From Plasmopara viticola (taxonomy: Eukaryota; Oomycota; Peronosporomycetes; Peronosporales; Peronosporaceae), in assembly GCA_001695595.3 (NCBI GenBank), contig MBPM02000008.1:1488001-1552000 (forward strand): a stretch of 64,000 nt of DNA. The letters are read 5' to 3'. Numbering within the stretch: position 1 is the stretch's first letter; the number at the start of each line of letters is the position of its first letter. The notes under the pieces were generated by a model that had not been told where the DNA came from, did no database searches, and was given only the letters and a program-made list of their open reading frames with translations. Made by a program: the position numbers and the translations under genes. Below are positions 1 to 13,000 of the stretch, in pieces.

Positions 1-3000
1 GCTCTGCTAGACACATTGATTTTAGTTATTTAATCGAAAAATGTCGGCGTAATTTAGCATGAAGTTATTTCATATCTCAATTATAGGCGGGAACTGTGTT
101 ACAGCCCACTTCTAGCTGACCAACGACATACTGTAGTCCCTTGTGATAAGAGCATCAAGTAACGCATCCTAAGACACAATCCTTGGCGTCTAGGAAAGAC
201 TAATGGCTTGGTAAGCATTCACTATTAATAGCCCAAGTCATATAGATGTGTGTGCAAATAGGTGCGCATATTTAAGAATTTTTAGCGTTTAAACCGCGCT
301 AGATACAATTGCGTACATCTGAATTCAATTCGTGTTTGGTCTGCTGGAAGATTTGGCCGGCAACACGCGTGTTATTTTTCTCTGTCGACACTCTTCAGAA
401 TGTGAGCTAACTTTTATCAAGGGCTATCAGTAATATCACTGCCAGGCAAATGTCATACACTCGATAGCTAACGTAGTAATGCGAAAGGAAAGGGATAATG
501 CTTACGACCAATACCTCTTATACAACAAGCGGCTTTTTCATTTTTTTCAAGTACTTTCCTATCGATGACAATACATCACTTGGCTTGCGTCACGTAACAT
601 AGTACAACTAGTTGGCTCTATACATATGCGCAATAAAGCGACAGACGAAGAAATGCTAATAAAAACACTTTTGGAACCAGGGAAAACAGGACAGCAAAAA
701 GCAGGTGAAAAGCGGTAGGTATATGAGCTGAAAAGAGATCATTAACGCGAACGTTATGTGTAAGCTGCAAAATCAACGGGCGCAGCAGAACTGTGTACAT
801 CAAAAACAATGCAGACGTGGAGTGCTTGAGTAGAAATATTTCTTCGTTGCATACATCCGGAGTTGAGAAAAAGTTCGAAGAATGCGTTCGTGACCGAAAG
901 ACTGCATAAATTGGCGTTTCGCAAGTTATGGATAGGGGCGTATGGTAAGATCGAGGTATTGGTGCTATAACACATGTCAGTCAACGAGACGGCTGCACAA
1001 CAAACGAATCTGATCAGGCAAATGAGTCAAGCACCAGCATAATCGCAGTGCAAGCCGCGATGCCGTTGGATGACACTTCGGTCATTTGAATGCGCTATGT
1101 ACCTTTCTATAGTGAGCAAGTATCTAGTGGTCTGTTATGTACCGCCAAAATTTGTGTCAGGTCGAGAGTGGATGAGACCTGCTTGTGAAATTGAATTCTT
1201 TCTGCTAAGCCAATACATTATGAAATTGAGTGTTACCTTCGGTACATGCTCATATGGTCGAAGACTCGTGTTTGATTTTAGGCAGATTGCACTCTATAGC
1301 CAGGTGTTCGCAATAATGTGCTCCATCCGCGGCAGCTGCCTTAAGAATTTTGAGATTGTCTTTGTTTGTAGGCTACCAAATACAAATAAATAATGAATAT
1401 CGAAAAACGTGATCTGGGGACGCTGATCTTTGCGACTAGGAGCGTCGACGAAGTCAGGACATCTTTGTGGAACTAGAGCTTGTACTTTTATGAGATTCGG
1501 ATCAAGACAACTTAATTCACAGCAATTTACCACTTACAGATTGAAGTGTTAGTACACGATATTCATTGCTAGCGATGAATATCCGATGGAGCAGTTCCTA
1601 CGCAAATGCATAAGCAGTGAGCCATAGACCATGTGTTGCTTTTATAACATCCTCGGCACCAAATACTGCTCACTTTTTAATGCTCATTACATTACTTGAC
1701 TCGTGTCATACAATTATGTAACACAAATTGATGTGACATGCGCGGTTGCAAGCGACAATAAAGCAACTAGCTTTCAGGTGCCCCATAAAGATAAATAGCG
1801 AGATTTTTCCCTCCTTCTCGATAACGACGAGCATTGCAATTACGTAGAGAGCATATTCGTGCGATCCTCGCCCACACCAAACCCTGCATCTTGTAAGGTA
1901 GAAAGTAAACCTCATTCCCGGTAACTGTCAATGCGTCGCTGTGGAAGTGGCCCTTACAGTTGTAGGCGAGCCATTAGCGGAGCAAACATGGAAGGTATTG
2001 CTCCACCCACTCATTTACTTTACGAGAGCTGGCGCAAAGTACGACTTAGAAAAGCACTTTTACCAACACAGGAAAAAAGCCTTTAGTTCATTAAACGTGA
2101 GTGTCACAGGTACGGCTCGCATTGCTGGATCAATCCTTCACGATTTCGAGTCATTAAACAGTTTTGATATGTTACACATACAAAGCTTTTGTGGAGCTTG
2201 CCTCACCTTGTCTTAGACTTAAGCTAAGCGTTCGACAAGGCCGAACATCCAATGTCATGATGCCCGATGTAGCCACTGGAGCGATCACAATCGGCTTGTC
2301 GGGTCAAACTTGTACTTTGTATGTAAAATCAAAACCTTTTGACAGCATCTACTCTCTTGCGCCTCTTAGTTGTGACCTTTGTCTTACCTGGCACGGATGT
2401 TTGATCGAAGATCAGGCACAGAGTGTGTGCGGTGCGCAGCGAGTGCACTGGTCATATGCAATCTTGCGGTATGCAACGCACAGGATTGCGAGTGCGTAGC
2501 CCAGTAGGCGCGGCGTATATTTAAATATCCTTTTAAAAAACTCGCTCATGAAAAAACTTATATTGGGTACTCTTTTTGACCCTCCACTGCCAATACTGGC
2601 TGGTCACAAGATTGCACTGTCATCGTCTGTACAAAAATTTGTATGGACGGTGACCGAAGTGCAGAAAGCAAGTATGCTCCGAGTTGTCATCCGACGGCAT
2701 GGCCCATTTCCAGTGATGTATCATGAGAATATCGGACAGTGCGAGCCTAGCCCTATCTTAAGATGGTTGTCTCAATCAAACTTCGAGATGCGGACAACGA
2801 GTTGGTCGGTTGACTCAGTTTATGTTTGTCGTAATGAGCTTTGCAACCCTGTGCAGACTTTTAGAAAGCAAAACGGCTTTATCAAGATGGGGTCTACTAG
2901 TCAAGATTTCGTGAAAGTTCCGTTTTGTATGAGTAAAAAAACTTGATGTTCTTTCCCCGCGGAATTTTATTGAGTTTAATTTAGTCCTGTGAAAAAATGA

Positions 3001-3040
3001 GATGCTTAATTTGTAGTTCGAGGTCTAATACCAATCGGCG
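1..3040. other. no gene recognised
   Basis: Only short scattered open frames are present, the longest being about 130 codons at 2548-2946 (+). None shows a domain, signal peptide or splice pattern I recognise. The stretch is AT-rich and looks like decayed intergenic sequence. Confidence 0.5.
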
Positions 3041-3389
3041 AATAACGTGTATATTGTATTGTATTGTATTACGTTATCGCGTTGCCAAATTATGCACGTG
3101 CTAGGCTCCATGGCTAGTCCACGGCATAGAGTGGGGTCCGCATACGTCGAATCTCGTTCGGCGGGCAGTGCAGCCAGCACCGAGGCCGTGAGGGTCTTCC
3201 ATTATTGTGTAGTTCTGACTTGGTAAGAGCCCAGGTGGCGCCCTGGTGCTGGAGACCGTCGCGTCGAGGGTGAGACTCATTAGAGACCTGCAGATGCCCG
3301 AGAGACCTGCCCGAAGCGCGCGAGCATTTAGCCCCCGCGCTTGGAAGGAGGGCGTCACCCCAACCTTTTCCGAAAATAACGTGTATATT
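3041..3389. repeat. 15-bp target-site duplications of SINE-like copy A
   Basis: The identical 15-mer AATAACGTGTATATT occurs at 3041-3055 and 3375-3389, immediately outside the two ends of the retroelement. Confidence 0.85.
3056..3374 (-). mobile_element. SINE-like retroelement, copy A (full length)
   Basis: Read on the minus strand, this 319-bp unit starts GGAAAAGGTTGGGGTGACGC and ends in a short tail of AATAC/ATACA units. It is flanked by a 15-bp direct repeat, AATAACGTGTATATT on the plus strand, at 3041-3055 and 3375-3389. A long target-site duplication of this kind is typical of LINE-machinery insertion. The same sequence occurs at 49170-49498 and, truncated, at 21180-21310. No reverse transcriptase is encoded, so it is non-autonomous. 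I do not see a clear tRNA-type B box, so the origin of the head is unknown. It could also be the 3' end of a LINE. Confidence 0.85.
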
Positions 3390-3647
3390 TGCTAGCTAAA
3401 GCTGACCTGCATAATTCAATCTTTCAAAAATGATGTGTTGTTTTTGCTTTTAAAACTCCATCGCTGTAGATAGATATCATAGACATTTCTTAAAGAGACC
3501 AAAAATATAGGTGTCGCAAAGCTCATGTCGCATGTACTATTCTGAGATGTATGTCGTGAAATGTATCAGACTATAAAATTAATTTCGAGAAAGTAACGTA
3601 GCGACACTAAAGTGACGTTGCATCATCAGCACTTCACATTCAGCACC

Positions 3648-4733
3648 ATGAATTCGAACGGCGTGAAGTGCACAAACAATACCGGAACGTCTTCCATTGT
3701 AAAGGCACTGGACGTCATCCGAAATGGTGGATTTGTAATTGTAATGGACAATGAAGATCGCGAGAACGAGGGCGACCTCATTGCTGCTGCGGAGTTCGCG
3801 ACTGAGGAGCGCGTCGCTTTTATGCTGCGCCACTCGACGGGCATTGTATGCGTTCCTGCGCTGAGTAATCGCTTGAATGAGCTTCATCTACCCTTAATGG
3901 TGGAGAATAATACGGAGGTGCACAAGTGCAAGTTTACAGTGACTGTAGACCTTAAAGAGGGCAATTCAACAGGAGTTTCAGCAGCGGACAGGGCACGAAC
4001 AATTCGTGCACTGGCCGATCCTGACGTAGGAGCCTTGGAATTTAATCGCCCTGGCCACGTTTTTCCGCTACTCTCGCAAAATGGAGGCGTTTTGGTACGT
4101 GCTGGTCACACAGAGGCGGCCACAGACCTCGCACGCTTAGCTGGCGTTAAGCCCGTGGGCTACATTTGTGAACTAAACGACGAGAATGGACGAATGTTGC
4201 GTCGCCCTCAGTTGCAAGAGTTTTCTCGAAAGTTTGATTTGCCACTGATTACAATATCAGATCTGATTCGCTATCGCTTTGGCAATGAGATGCTCGTGCA
4301 GCGCACGAAAGTGCAGACAAAGATAGTGACTCCACTCGGTGAGTTCTCATCAGTGGAGTATGTATCACTTGTCCACGAAGACCAGATGTACTATGCGCTA
4401 GTATTTGGTGACGTAGACGGCAAGTCGGATGTCCCCGTGTTTCTTGTGGAAGACGGTTTTGAAGCGAGTTTGCAAGCACTATGGGCACAGAAATACGTGG
4501 TTACTTCTGGTCATGGCGTTTTAATTTTTATTCAAGGCTCGGCGCAACTTTTGCAAATAAGTGGCGAACTCATGGCCCGTCAGAGCATTTTTGGCATGGC
4601 GATGCAGATAACGCGCGACCTTAACGTAGAGTCTGTACGATTGCTATCAACCACAAAAGCAAGCTTTGATCCTCACGGCTTTGGTGTTAAAATTACGAGC
4701 ATTGAAAATTTGAAGACGTCGGCAGAGCAGTAG
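3648..4733 (+). CDS. ribB: 3,4-dihydroxy-2-butanone 4-phosphate synthase with degenerate GTP cyclohydrolase II domain
   Basis: Single exon, 361 aa. The N-terminal ~205 residues form a DHBP synthase, which converts ribulose 5-phosphate to the four-carbon precursor of riboflavin. Visible motifs are DNEDRENEGDL (34-44), HSTGIVCVP (62-70), STGVSAADRARTIRALAD (107-124), RPGHVFPL (134-141) and HTEAATDLARLAG (154-166). The metal and substrate residues R38, D43, H154 and E175 are present. The C-terminal ~150 residues resemble GTP cyclohydrolase II (LVFGDVDGKSDVP, then ITRDLNVESVRLLS). However, the segment that should carry the zinc-binding cysteines and the HSEC/GD motif is missing or replaced, so this half is probably not catalytic. 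The open frame extends upstream only through a GTG at 3612; the first ATG (3648, context GCACCATGA) is chosen. Confidence 0.93.
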   Translation: MNSNGVKCTNNTGTSSIVKALDVIRNGGFVIVMDNEDRENEGDLIAAAEFATEERVAFMLRHSTGIVCVPALSNRLNELHLPLMVENNTEVHKCKFTVTVDLKEGNSTGVSAADRARTIRALADPDVGALEFNRPGHVFPLLSQNGGVLVRAGHTEAATDLARLAGVKPVGYICELNDENGRMLRRPQLQEFSRKFDLPLITISDLIRYRFGNEMLVQRTKVQTKIVTPLGEFSSVEYVSLVHEDQMYYALVFGDVDGKSDVPVFLVEDGFEASLQALWAQKYVVTSGHGVLIFIQGSAQLLQISGELMARQSIFGMAMQITRDLNVESVRLLSTTKASFDPHGFGVKITSIENLKTSAEQ

Positions 4734-5158
4734 ATAGACCGTGAGAATACAATTTAAAGTTAACGCCTAATTGTTGTAAAATGCCGCAGCAGCTGTAGCC
4801 ATGTTTTTATGGACTAAGGCTGAAAGCTTAAGTGTGGGCCAGTGAATAAGACCGTAATCACCCAAAAAGTGCGTTATGATTGGCACAATGCATGTGACAG
4901 TTTACGCGCTTACCCTTTTAACTTTTGCCTGCTCAGAGACTGCCTTGCGCCGCACACCGTAGCCATTGATTGGTGCCTCACTAGTGAGGAGTGCGTGGTA
5001 GACGTCTATCTCGCTGGCATTTTGTATAGTTTTTAAACCTTCTGCGCTTGAATTATTCTAAATTAGAGGCTAACCTAGTCAATTTTTAGCGCAATAACTT
5101 GCGTTGATAACTTTGAATTATGCGCTTAAAACAAATGTTAAACAAACGTCTCCTCTCC

Positions 5159-7053
5159 CTAATCACGCGGGACTTGACGGTACGCCTTCGGCTTCGCGCG
5201 GGAGCGCGCGAAGAACAGGTACCCACCCACGGCTGCAACAGGAAGTATGTACCACGCAAACAGTGTAACAGGGGGCGCACTTACACTCTGCAGTCCGTCG
5301 TTAAGCTCCACTTTCTGATTAGCAACCAGGTCGAGAGAGTTTGCAGCGTTTTTGATGCCAAGCTCGGCAGCTTTTGGAGTGTATTCGTCCCCTCCCTTCG
5401 GCTCCACCGCGATACCACCCAATTTTATATCCTCTGCATCAAATGCAACTGCTGTTGCCTTCGCCTTAGGGGCTTCCGCGGCAATTGCAGTAGCATCCGT
5501 CTCCTTGCGCAACACCGCAGCGGTAGCTACCGGTACAGATACCGGTAATTTCATCAAAGGTACTGCCACGTCACGGTATGCAAACGTCCGACCGAGCCAC
5601 TTGTCCACTTCTACGACCTCCCACGCAGCTTCCGTGCCACATGTTGGACAAATGTCAGGTTTTGGCCACATGGGGTGATGCAAACGTTTGTTCACCGAGT
5701 TGTGCTGTTCCCAAAGCCAGCGACGCAAAGCGAGCGGCTTGTCTTCGGCATCTTTGATCTTTTTAACGGTTTCGACCGTACTCTCGCTCAAGAAATGGTT
5801 TCGACAATCCACACAACCAAAAAAATGCTTCATGAACCGACGAATGGACGCGACAACAGAGACCATGAGTTCAGCGCTGCGTTCGCCTGTCTCGGGTGGA
5901 TTCATCGTCAGCATATGGAACATGGTCCATTGACCACACGTATACAAGGCACATGCCTCATAAGTGGCTCCCTGACCTAAAAAGAGATTGTTTAGTCGCT
6001 GCCACTCTGGCACAGAGACATTCGTGAAGTCAAAGCGTGCTTCTTCAGCCTTAAAAGCATCAACTGAGCCGTCTTGCCACTGTTTTACGATGGCATCCCA
6101 CGTGTCAAAGTCTAGCAGCTCCTTCTCCTTCACTTTCTCGTACAACGGTCGGATTATTTTGCGATTGATTGCACCGGGAAAGGTTTCCGACACCATTTTT
6201 AACCAGCCTTTCAGCGCATCGAACTCTTCATCATCCATCACGTCGCCGGCCATGAACACGCCTTGTTTTAATCCGAACACAAAGGCGGACGCCGCATCTT
6301 GAATACGCGTCGTCTGGTTCATTGGAAGCGTCGACTCTTCCCAAATAGCTGGTTCTGTTTCTTTCGGAATTTTGATATCGTCATGCCCACTGGAAGCCAA
6401 AGTGTTGTTCCCGGCATTCGTCGCATTCGCCTCCGCTTCTTCCTTGGCCTTGACTTCTGGCGACTTATACCCGGGTGGCCACGCACCAGTTGTATTAAAT
6501 GTCACCTCGGCGATCACGTTATCGACGTAATCCTTTACCTCTTGCACGGTATGAGTACCAATAATCCGCTTGTTCTCCATCTTTGGCTTGTTCTTGTCAA
6601 AGTTAAGCGCCATCAGGGTTGGAAAACCCGTGATTCCAACACGGCGACACTTGACGTGGTCCATGCAGCTAACAGCTCCTACATACAGCGTGTCTTTCTC
6701 CTTGTAATATGCCGCCAGGTCGAAGTACAAGGGTGCAAATTGCTTGCAATGAGGGCAACTGTGACATATTCGCCAAAAAAAGGCATTAATTCATCAGTTC
6801 TTACTGCCTGGCAACGCATGAAGTACGAATATCAACTTCAACTAACGTACAATGGGTGGTAAAAGTCAACGATCCACGGCTTGTCCGTCTTGTTCATGTG
6901 TTCGTCCCAATTTTTATCCGTCAGGTACGTGATGTTAGGATGGTTTTCAGGAAAGAGTGGCGTGCCCTTTTCCTTTGGGTTGGTAGTGCTTGAGACAGGA
7001 GTGAGCGACGCTAGCAGCGCTGCTGCTGATGTCAGTGCCAACAGCCGCTGCAT
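5159..7053 (-). CDS. QSOX1: quiescin-type sulfhydryl oxidase (QSOX), secretory pathway
   Basis: Two exons: 7053-6851 and 6758-5159, with a 92-nt intron (GTACGT...CACAG) between them, giving 600 aa. The splice restores the thioredoxin active site FCPHCKQFAP (CPHC at 69-72). A signal peptide covers residues 1 to ~22 (MQRLLALTSAAALLASLTPV). The thioredoxin domain runs to ~150. A linker and helical region follow, then an Erv/ALR domain with CVDC (383-386), the WLWEQHNSVNKRL helix (FAD-binding type) and CPTC (438-441). A C-terminal hydrophobic segment, FAWYILPVAAVGGYLFF, anchors it in the membrane, ending in a short basic tail. QSOX enzymes make disulfides in secretory proteins and pass electrons via FAD to oxygen. 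A TCACTCTTCCACTT stretch (minus, ~7097-7084) resembles an oomycete initiator about 40 nt before the start. Confidence 0.92.
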
Positions 7054-10000
7054 TGTACACGATAGAAGAGCGCTTTGAGTGCCAAGTGGAAGAGTGACAT
7101 GAAAACTCGAGGAGTTTTTCCAACCAGACGGATAGTGTTTAGAAGACGGACACGTTGAAAAATCATCCGGATAGCAGACGAAGTGATCTGGCTTTTTGAA
7201 TGGCCGATACACTATTGAGTATACATGTATGGCGAAATACAAACGAAGGTCTTATACGCTACTATACAAAATATACATGTCGAACCAAAACTGTAATACA
7301 TCGAGAAATGCATAATGCTTCCTACGCAACGATGGGGTTCGGATACATCAGCCTTTAAATCAAGAGATCGAAATCTCCGCACTCATCAGCAGCTTTGGGT
7401 GCTTAGCAAGCAAAAAGTGTCGACTTGCTTAGACAGTGCAACGATAATCATGCAAACGCCCATTTTTGACAAGAGCGTTTTACTAAACATTGTTTTCAGG
7501 AGCCACATGGTATGCAGCACTACATTTTGTAAATGGTCATCACGAAACCCGAATGAGCATGCTGTTTGTACTCAGCCAAGCATTTGGTACGCATAGTGGT
7601 TATGAGTTAGCGCTACCAAATACCCAGACCGTTCAGTCACACAATTGTTTCGGCCATTATATTCTTTTGTCTACGTAAAAACTATTTCCCAAAGCTGTTC
7701 TAACGAGAACCAGTCGGCCAACTAAGTCATTAAACAAGTCATGTATAGATCGTGAGGTCCAATATATATTGTGTCATCATCGACAAGTGTGTATTTGTTA
7801 AAGGGGGCACTTGAGTCCTTGGCTGATTTGCAAATAGCCAAGGGGTTGAAGCCTATTTCAAAAGAAAAACAAAGTCGCTTTGGCTTGATCCACGCTATGT
7901 TTCTTAAGCGACTCGTGACAGCAATTAGCTAGTTTCACAACTTAAATCTGATAATACTGTTCTCGCAAAGCACTCCATCAAAAGAGGTATCATTGAGCGA
8001 TACTGGAAAAGCCAGCACCACGATGTCTCTAATTGCATTTAGTAAAGCCTTCAGAGAGCACCTAATTGTCTTTGCTGGACTAGACAAAGCCATTCAGTGT
8101 CGATTGCGACACTTTCGACCAAGTCATTGGCTGCACGTTGTTGCAATACGGTTACGATGGATAGTCTGTTCAGTAAGCTTGTATCGTGCTCGTTTAAAGT
8201 AATGCTAGTGGCGAGTGATTATACTTTTGTTAAAATTATATCTAGTCTAAGAGACTAGAGGCTGCCGAATCCTTCATGACAAGGTGTTGCTTACCCCGGT
8301 GTACGGACTGGTAAGTTCCGAGTGCACCGTCTGAGTTGTAAGGTATTTATGGCCACGCATACCTAAGGACGACGAATGATACGCCCTACTATTTATGAGG
8401 AATGGCAAGTCAATTGTCATTCTTTCAGTGAGCGATTTTGATCTTAAAGTGCAGCAGATAAATAGTTTGACAGTTAATGATAATCATTCCATAAAAATTC
8501 TATCTATAACTCTGTTTGTGCGCCAAATTAAATGTTGTACTCCGAAACAATGGATTTGTCCAAGTTTTAAAGTACCTCAAATTTGGAAATTGATTAAGAT
8601 ACCGATCAGTGCGACAGCAGCCACTTTTTTAAAGCTCTTTTTTGATAGGAAGCTACAAAACTTCGGCTTAATGTGACGGTCCGTTACATTTTCTCATACT
8701 ACAAACAAGGTTACAAGAGAGATGGATGCTATCCAATGCTTTCAAATCTGGACCAAATTATTATTATTTGTTGACCAAGCAGGCAAGAAAGTAGGCTGTC
8801 GATCAACCAGGTCTTTCAACGATGACCGAAAACACCGAAGAAAGTCGCTTTGACTTCTATGGATATCACTGTAACAAATTTGGCTATTGATTCGCCTGCT
8901 ACAAAGTGTTAAGAAAGCCATAAAAGTCCGCTTCCTGGGGAACCTCTCAGGTAAGAAATGCTCTGGAAGAGCCTCTTACGCTCTACTTCAACACACACGT
9001 TTGCTAGATATGACGATAAGCACCACGTGTGCTTTCGTATGCCTTCGCCTGGCTCTTTACTTGCTTCGAAAAAGTCTTTAGACTAAGCAGCAGGATACGC
9101 CCAAAACCCGTTCAGATATGGTGTTTAATGCACTGGCCATAAAAAAATCGCCTGACAGGATAGAGAAGTAAGTGGTTTATAGAAGAATGAAGCCGATCTT
9201 GATAGCTTTATCGAAAGTAAGGACCAGGAAGAAAAGGCCAAATCGAAGTCATCAGCCATCAGCGCATTCCCGGTTTACTTCAAACGTCGAAATCACTAAA
9301 GCAGTGTACGAATCTCACTCACCACTGGTATCGGTGCAAGTCGTCGTCTACTCACTCTTCTTAACGAAAAAGAAAGCTCCACCCGCATGGCTACTACCCG
9401 TTCAGTGAAGACCATAGCGCCAAGCACTACGCTCTGCTTCAACGCACGCGACGAGGCTTCTCGAGTTTTTTTTTCGTAATATTTCCCATAATTTACTTCC
9501 TACAATTTTAGTACAACCTTACAGCGACTACACGGGTAATTGTTTGAGCGCAACCTTAAGGCTGCTACATGCGTGCTTGCAGCTCCGCATCAAGTTCTTT
9601 AAAGAATTTTTTCCGGTTCTTTTAGAGTCTGGGGGAAAAGAAGACCCGCATTCGGTATGTACCCCTCAGCACTATCAGTATTCTTGCCCACCAGACGAAC
9701 CAATTCTGGATATAGTGTTTTTGGGTGTTACGACTCGAGATATAATACATAACACAAAATGCTTTATGTCCGTGAGCTAAGATTTAATACTTTATTTGGT
9801 GGATAGAAGTCAGCTTACCTTCGAAATGTCTCGATTTCAACATCAACACCCGCAAACCCATTCCGAGCTGGAATTGATGAATTTACCGCTGTAGTAAAGC
9901 AAACCGTCTACTCATTCATTGCGATTGGTCTGCGTATTTTGGAGCTTTAGGATGTTATTGTCATTATTCTACTGTCAAAATACATGACTCGCTTACGTTC

Positions 10001-13000
10001 GCCTGGAAGCAGAACTTCCGGTATGACGTGCATACATTCTGTCCATAAATCGGAGAGAAAATAAAGCGTAAGAGAATAGGAGTCGGATTAGATATGGAAG
10101 TAGTGACCTTAGTCCCGATCAATTAACCTTGCGATCTACCCGCTCTTATTCATTTCTTATGCCTGACAAATGTGTGCGTCATTATAACTGTTGCCTCCTG
10201 CTGATGTGGGCAAACTCATGATTTTGCTTACACGAAAGTGAGTCGGCAAGCAGATTGAGAATTCCAAGCTAGTGCGGAGGTCTTGTCTCACAACGCACCT
10301 TCTCGCCCGTAACCAAGGCCACCTTGGTTATATTCGCTTTCTCCTTGATCCAAATTTTTCTTTCAGAGAGTGTGCTGATTTTCATCAAGTTAAATGTTAG
10401 ACCTTAAGTACTTCCCAACATTGGATGCTACCGCCCATGCTACCTGAGCCTGTGGTGGCTTAGCTCTTAAGTGTAAACCTAGAGACTTAGCGCGGTGACT
10501 AGTTCCAGCTGCTTGTGCGATGAGAAGGTTGCAAGCGCAGTCTTCCCCTCCGGCTCACAATAATCTGAGCAGTGCGAAGCGCTTGTCTGACAGATATGAG
10601 AAGGTAGTTCTATTCTCACCCGCGTGAGCGTGCACTTAAACACACGTGCTGCCGCTCCACACAGCTCTTTGTTCAAAGGAGCCGTACAAAAAAATTTAAA
10701 ACCTTTCGGTAAGTGATCGTTTATAACACCTGGTCATAAGATTCCAATAATAAAGACAGATTTATATTTTTATTCTCTTTTCGTCCTACCTTTAACTTTT
10801 GTATATGCACAAAATGTATCACTTTTTCAAGCAAAAACATGTCCATTTTGATTTTTTCAAAATACCTATCGGAATCGTACCGATAAATGCGAGGAGGCTT
10901 AATATTTCAATGATTTTCTTACCATTTTCACAACAAAACGTCGGCTTAATGTATCAGTTTTTTGCCCCCACTATTAAGTATTGATGTAGTCAATAGATTA
11001 GCGCTTGAATCCTGATTTATTCCGCGCATTTATATTTTTTAATTCCTGAGTCAACGAAGTAGATAATGACTTAGATACGCTAGTTTGATAAGCACGCCGC
11101 GAGATTGAGATATCTGTGAGCGTAACTTGATACAAAAATAGCTGTTGTTCTAGCGCAACTTTGCGGTGGCTATGCGCATGATCTAAGCCCCTGTGAAACA
11201 TGGTAAGGCTTTTACATGGAGTTGTAGGAAGGTAGAAATCAAGGGTGGCCTTCATCGGGTACGGGGATACCCCCGAATACTTCTTAGCACTGTCACCAAC
11301 ACAATTCAGATAATGGTCATATTCTAGGACTGTGTGAGTTTTCTAGGTCCTAAAGCTCTAAATGCAACCACATTAGAACGAGTGCGTTTGTCCGTAAGCT
11401 CAAAAACACACTTGCTCGGTTGGTGGGTCGCCTCCGAGATGTCTCGGCTTTGGCATAATGCCAAGTCAAGCGCCGGTAACATAAGCCCCGAACACTGATA
11501 TGGAGTCATCCAACGTAGAACCAAAACGCGTGTTTCTGATCTAGTGTTCATGTCAATTTCGCATAGTTCGCGCTGTGTTTGTGTAAGTGGTTGTCAATTT
11601 ATAGTCGGCTTCCTCAATCAACGAAATTAACCAACTGATGATAAGTCCGCTCTGTGACAAACGCTCTACAAAAGATATTTATTCTACATTAATGAGGCCT
11701 TAAATTGCGTCAGTGTAAACCTTGCTTGTGCGCATGCACCCGGTCAGCAAGAATTGAGCTTTTCTACATCCGTCTTTCCGTACTTGCACGATTGTCGACA
11801 CAATACGCGATCTGTTCAAGCGTCATATGGGCTTGAACAACTGTGGTTATCAACAATAACTTGCCGCAGGTGCTTTTGCAATCCCTTAAAGCATAACAGA
11901 CCATACCACTCGGTGTGCTATTGCGATTAAGGATTTACTACACTATTGCATAGATAGATACAACCGTGGTTGCACTGCACATTGTACACCCCACCATGTC
12001 TTTTGCAGCATTTCTTCTCACGAGTCAAACACTACGCCGGGATAGTATATGTTAATGACGTCACACTGCTAGAAGAAATCTTAGGCAAAAGGCTTTATCA
12101 GGTGCACAACGAGCGCTTTTTCAAAATTTGTTTGTATACTAAGCTATTTCAAAAATACACCGAAATAAACAATCACTACCTAGTTGTAGTATCTACTCTA
12201 ACTGCTTATAAAAAAATTGTAGATAAATCCGATCTGTAATTTTTGATCTTACATCTCAAGCTGGGAATTTTAGTCTGTTGTGTACTGCGATCACTCAAAG
12301 GCTTGTTCACTAGAAGGTCGCACATTCTCCTGCAAGCCTTCTAGAAGATCCTGTATTCTTAAATAGACCTTCTCTGTGCTCTGTCAAGATGATTTGTGAC
12401 CTGGTGGCACCTTGTAATCGATTTTACAGCCAAGCAAACAGATTATCTTCCTTAACGCTCAAGATTGGTTGTGCCGCGAATCGACGTAATCCATACGATT
12501 TAGTATAGAGACTTTTGCATAAGGAATGTCCAGTCAAAAGCTTCAGTACGTGTTGCGCCTAGTCAATTCGTGTACAAGTATGTACGTAAACATTTAGCTT
12601 TAAATTTGGTATTGTTCGCACCAATAGCTTCACCTACGCTTATAATGATGTCAAAAAATAGAGCTACTTTTTAAACTATTTTGTAATATTTTTTTGTAGC
12701 CGTAGTTAAGCAGCACGTGCACCCCAACATAATGTTGCGTTGCTTGTACGGCTTCTACAACCATATTTTTATCTCGCAAGAAGCTTGCATGGGTGATGTT
12801 CAGACGATTAAAAATACAAGGCGTACGCCGCACAACTTGCGCATGTTCACCATTCTGTGCCACTTGACCCGCCTCTATACTCATCGCTCTCTAGCAGTAC
12901 CGAATTTGCCACTTGCTAATGAGCGTATTGTACACCATGATATTATGATGTGTCGTACGATGTGCCAATTCCAGGAACGTTCTGGAGCAGATGTACTAAT

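Noticed and set aside
2548..2946. 132-codon plus-strand frame
   Set aside because: No recognisable motif; length is within chance for AT-rich DNA of this size.
3260..3300. CTAATGAG followed by a possible hairpin in SINE-like copy A, recalling a hammerhead ribozyme core
   Set aside because: The core G is changed, the GAAA element and a proper stem II are absent, and the other copies read CTAACGAG.
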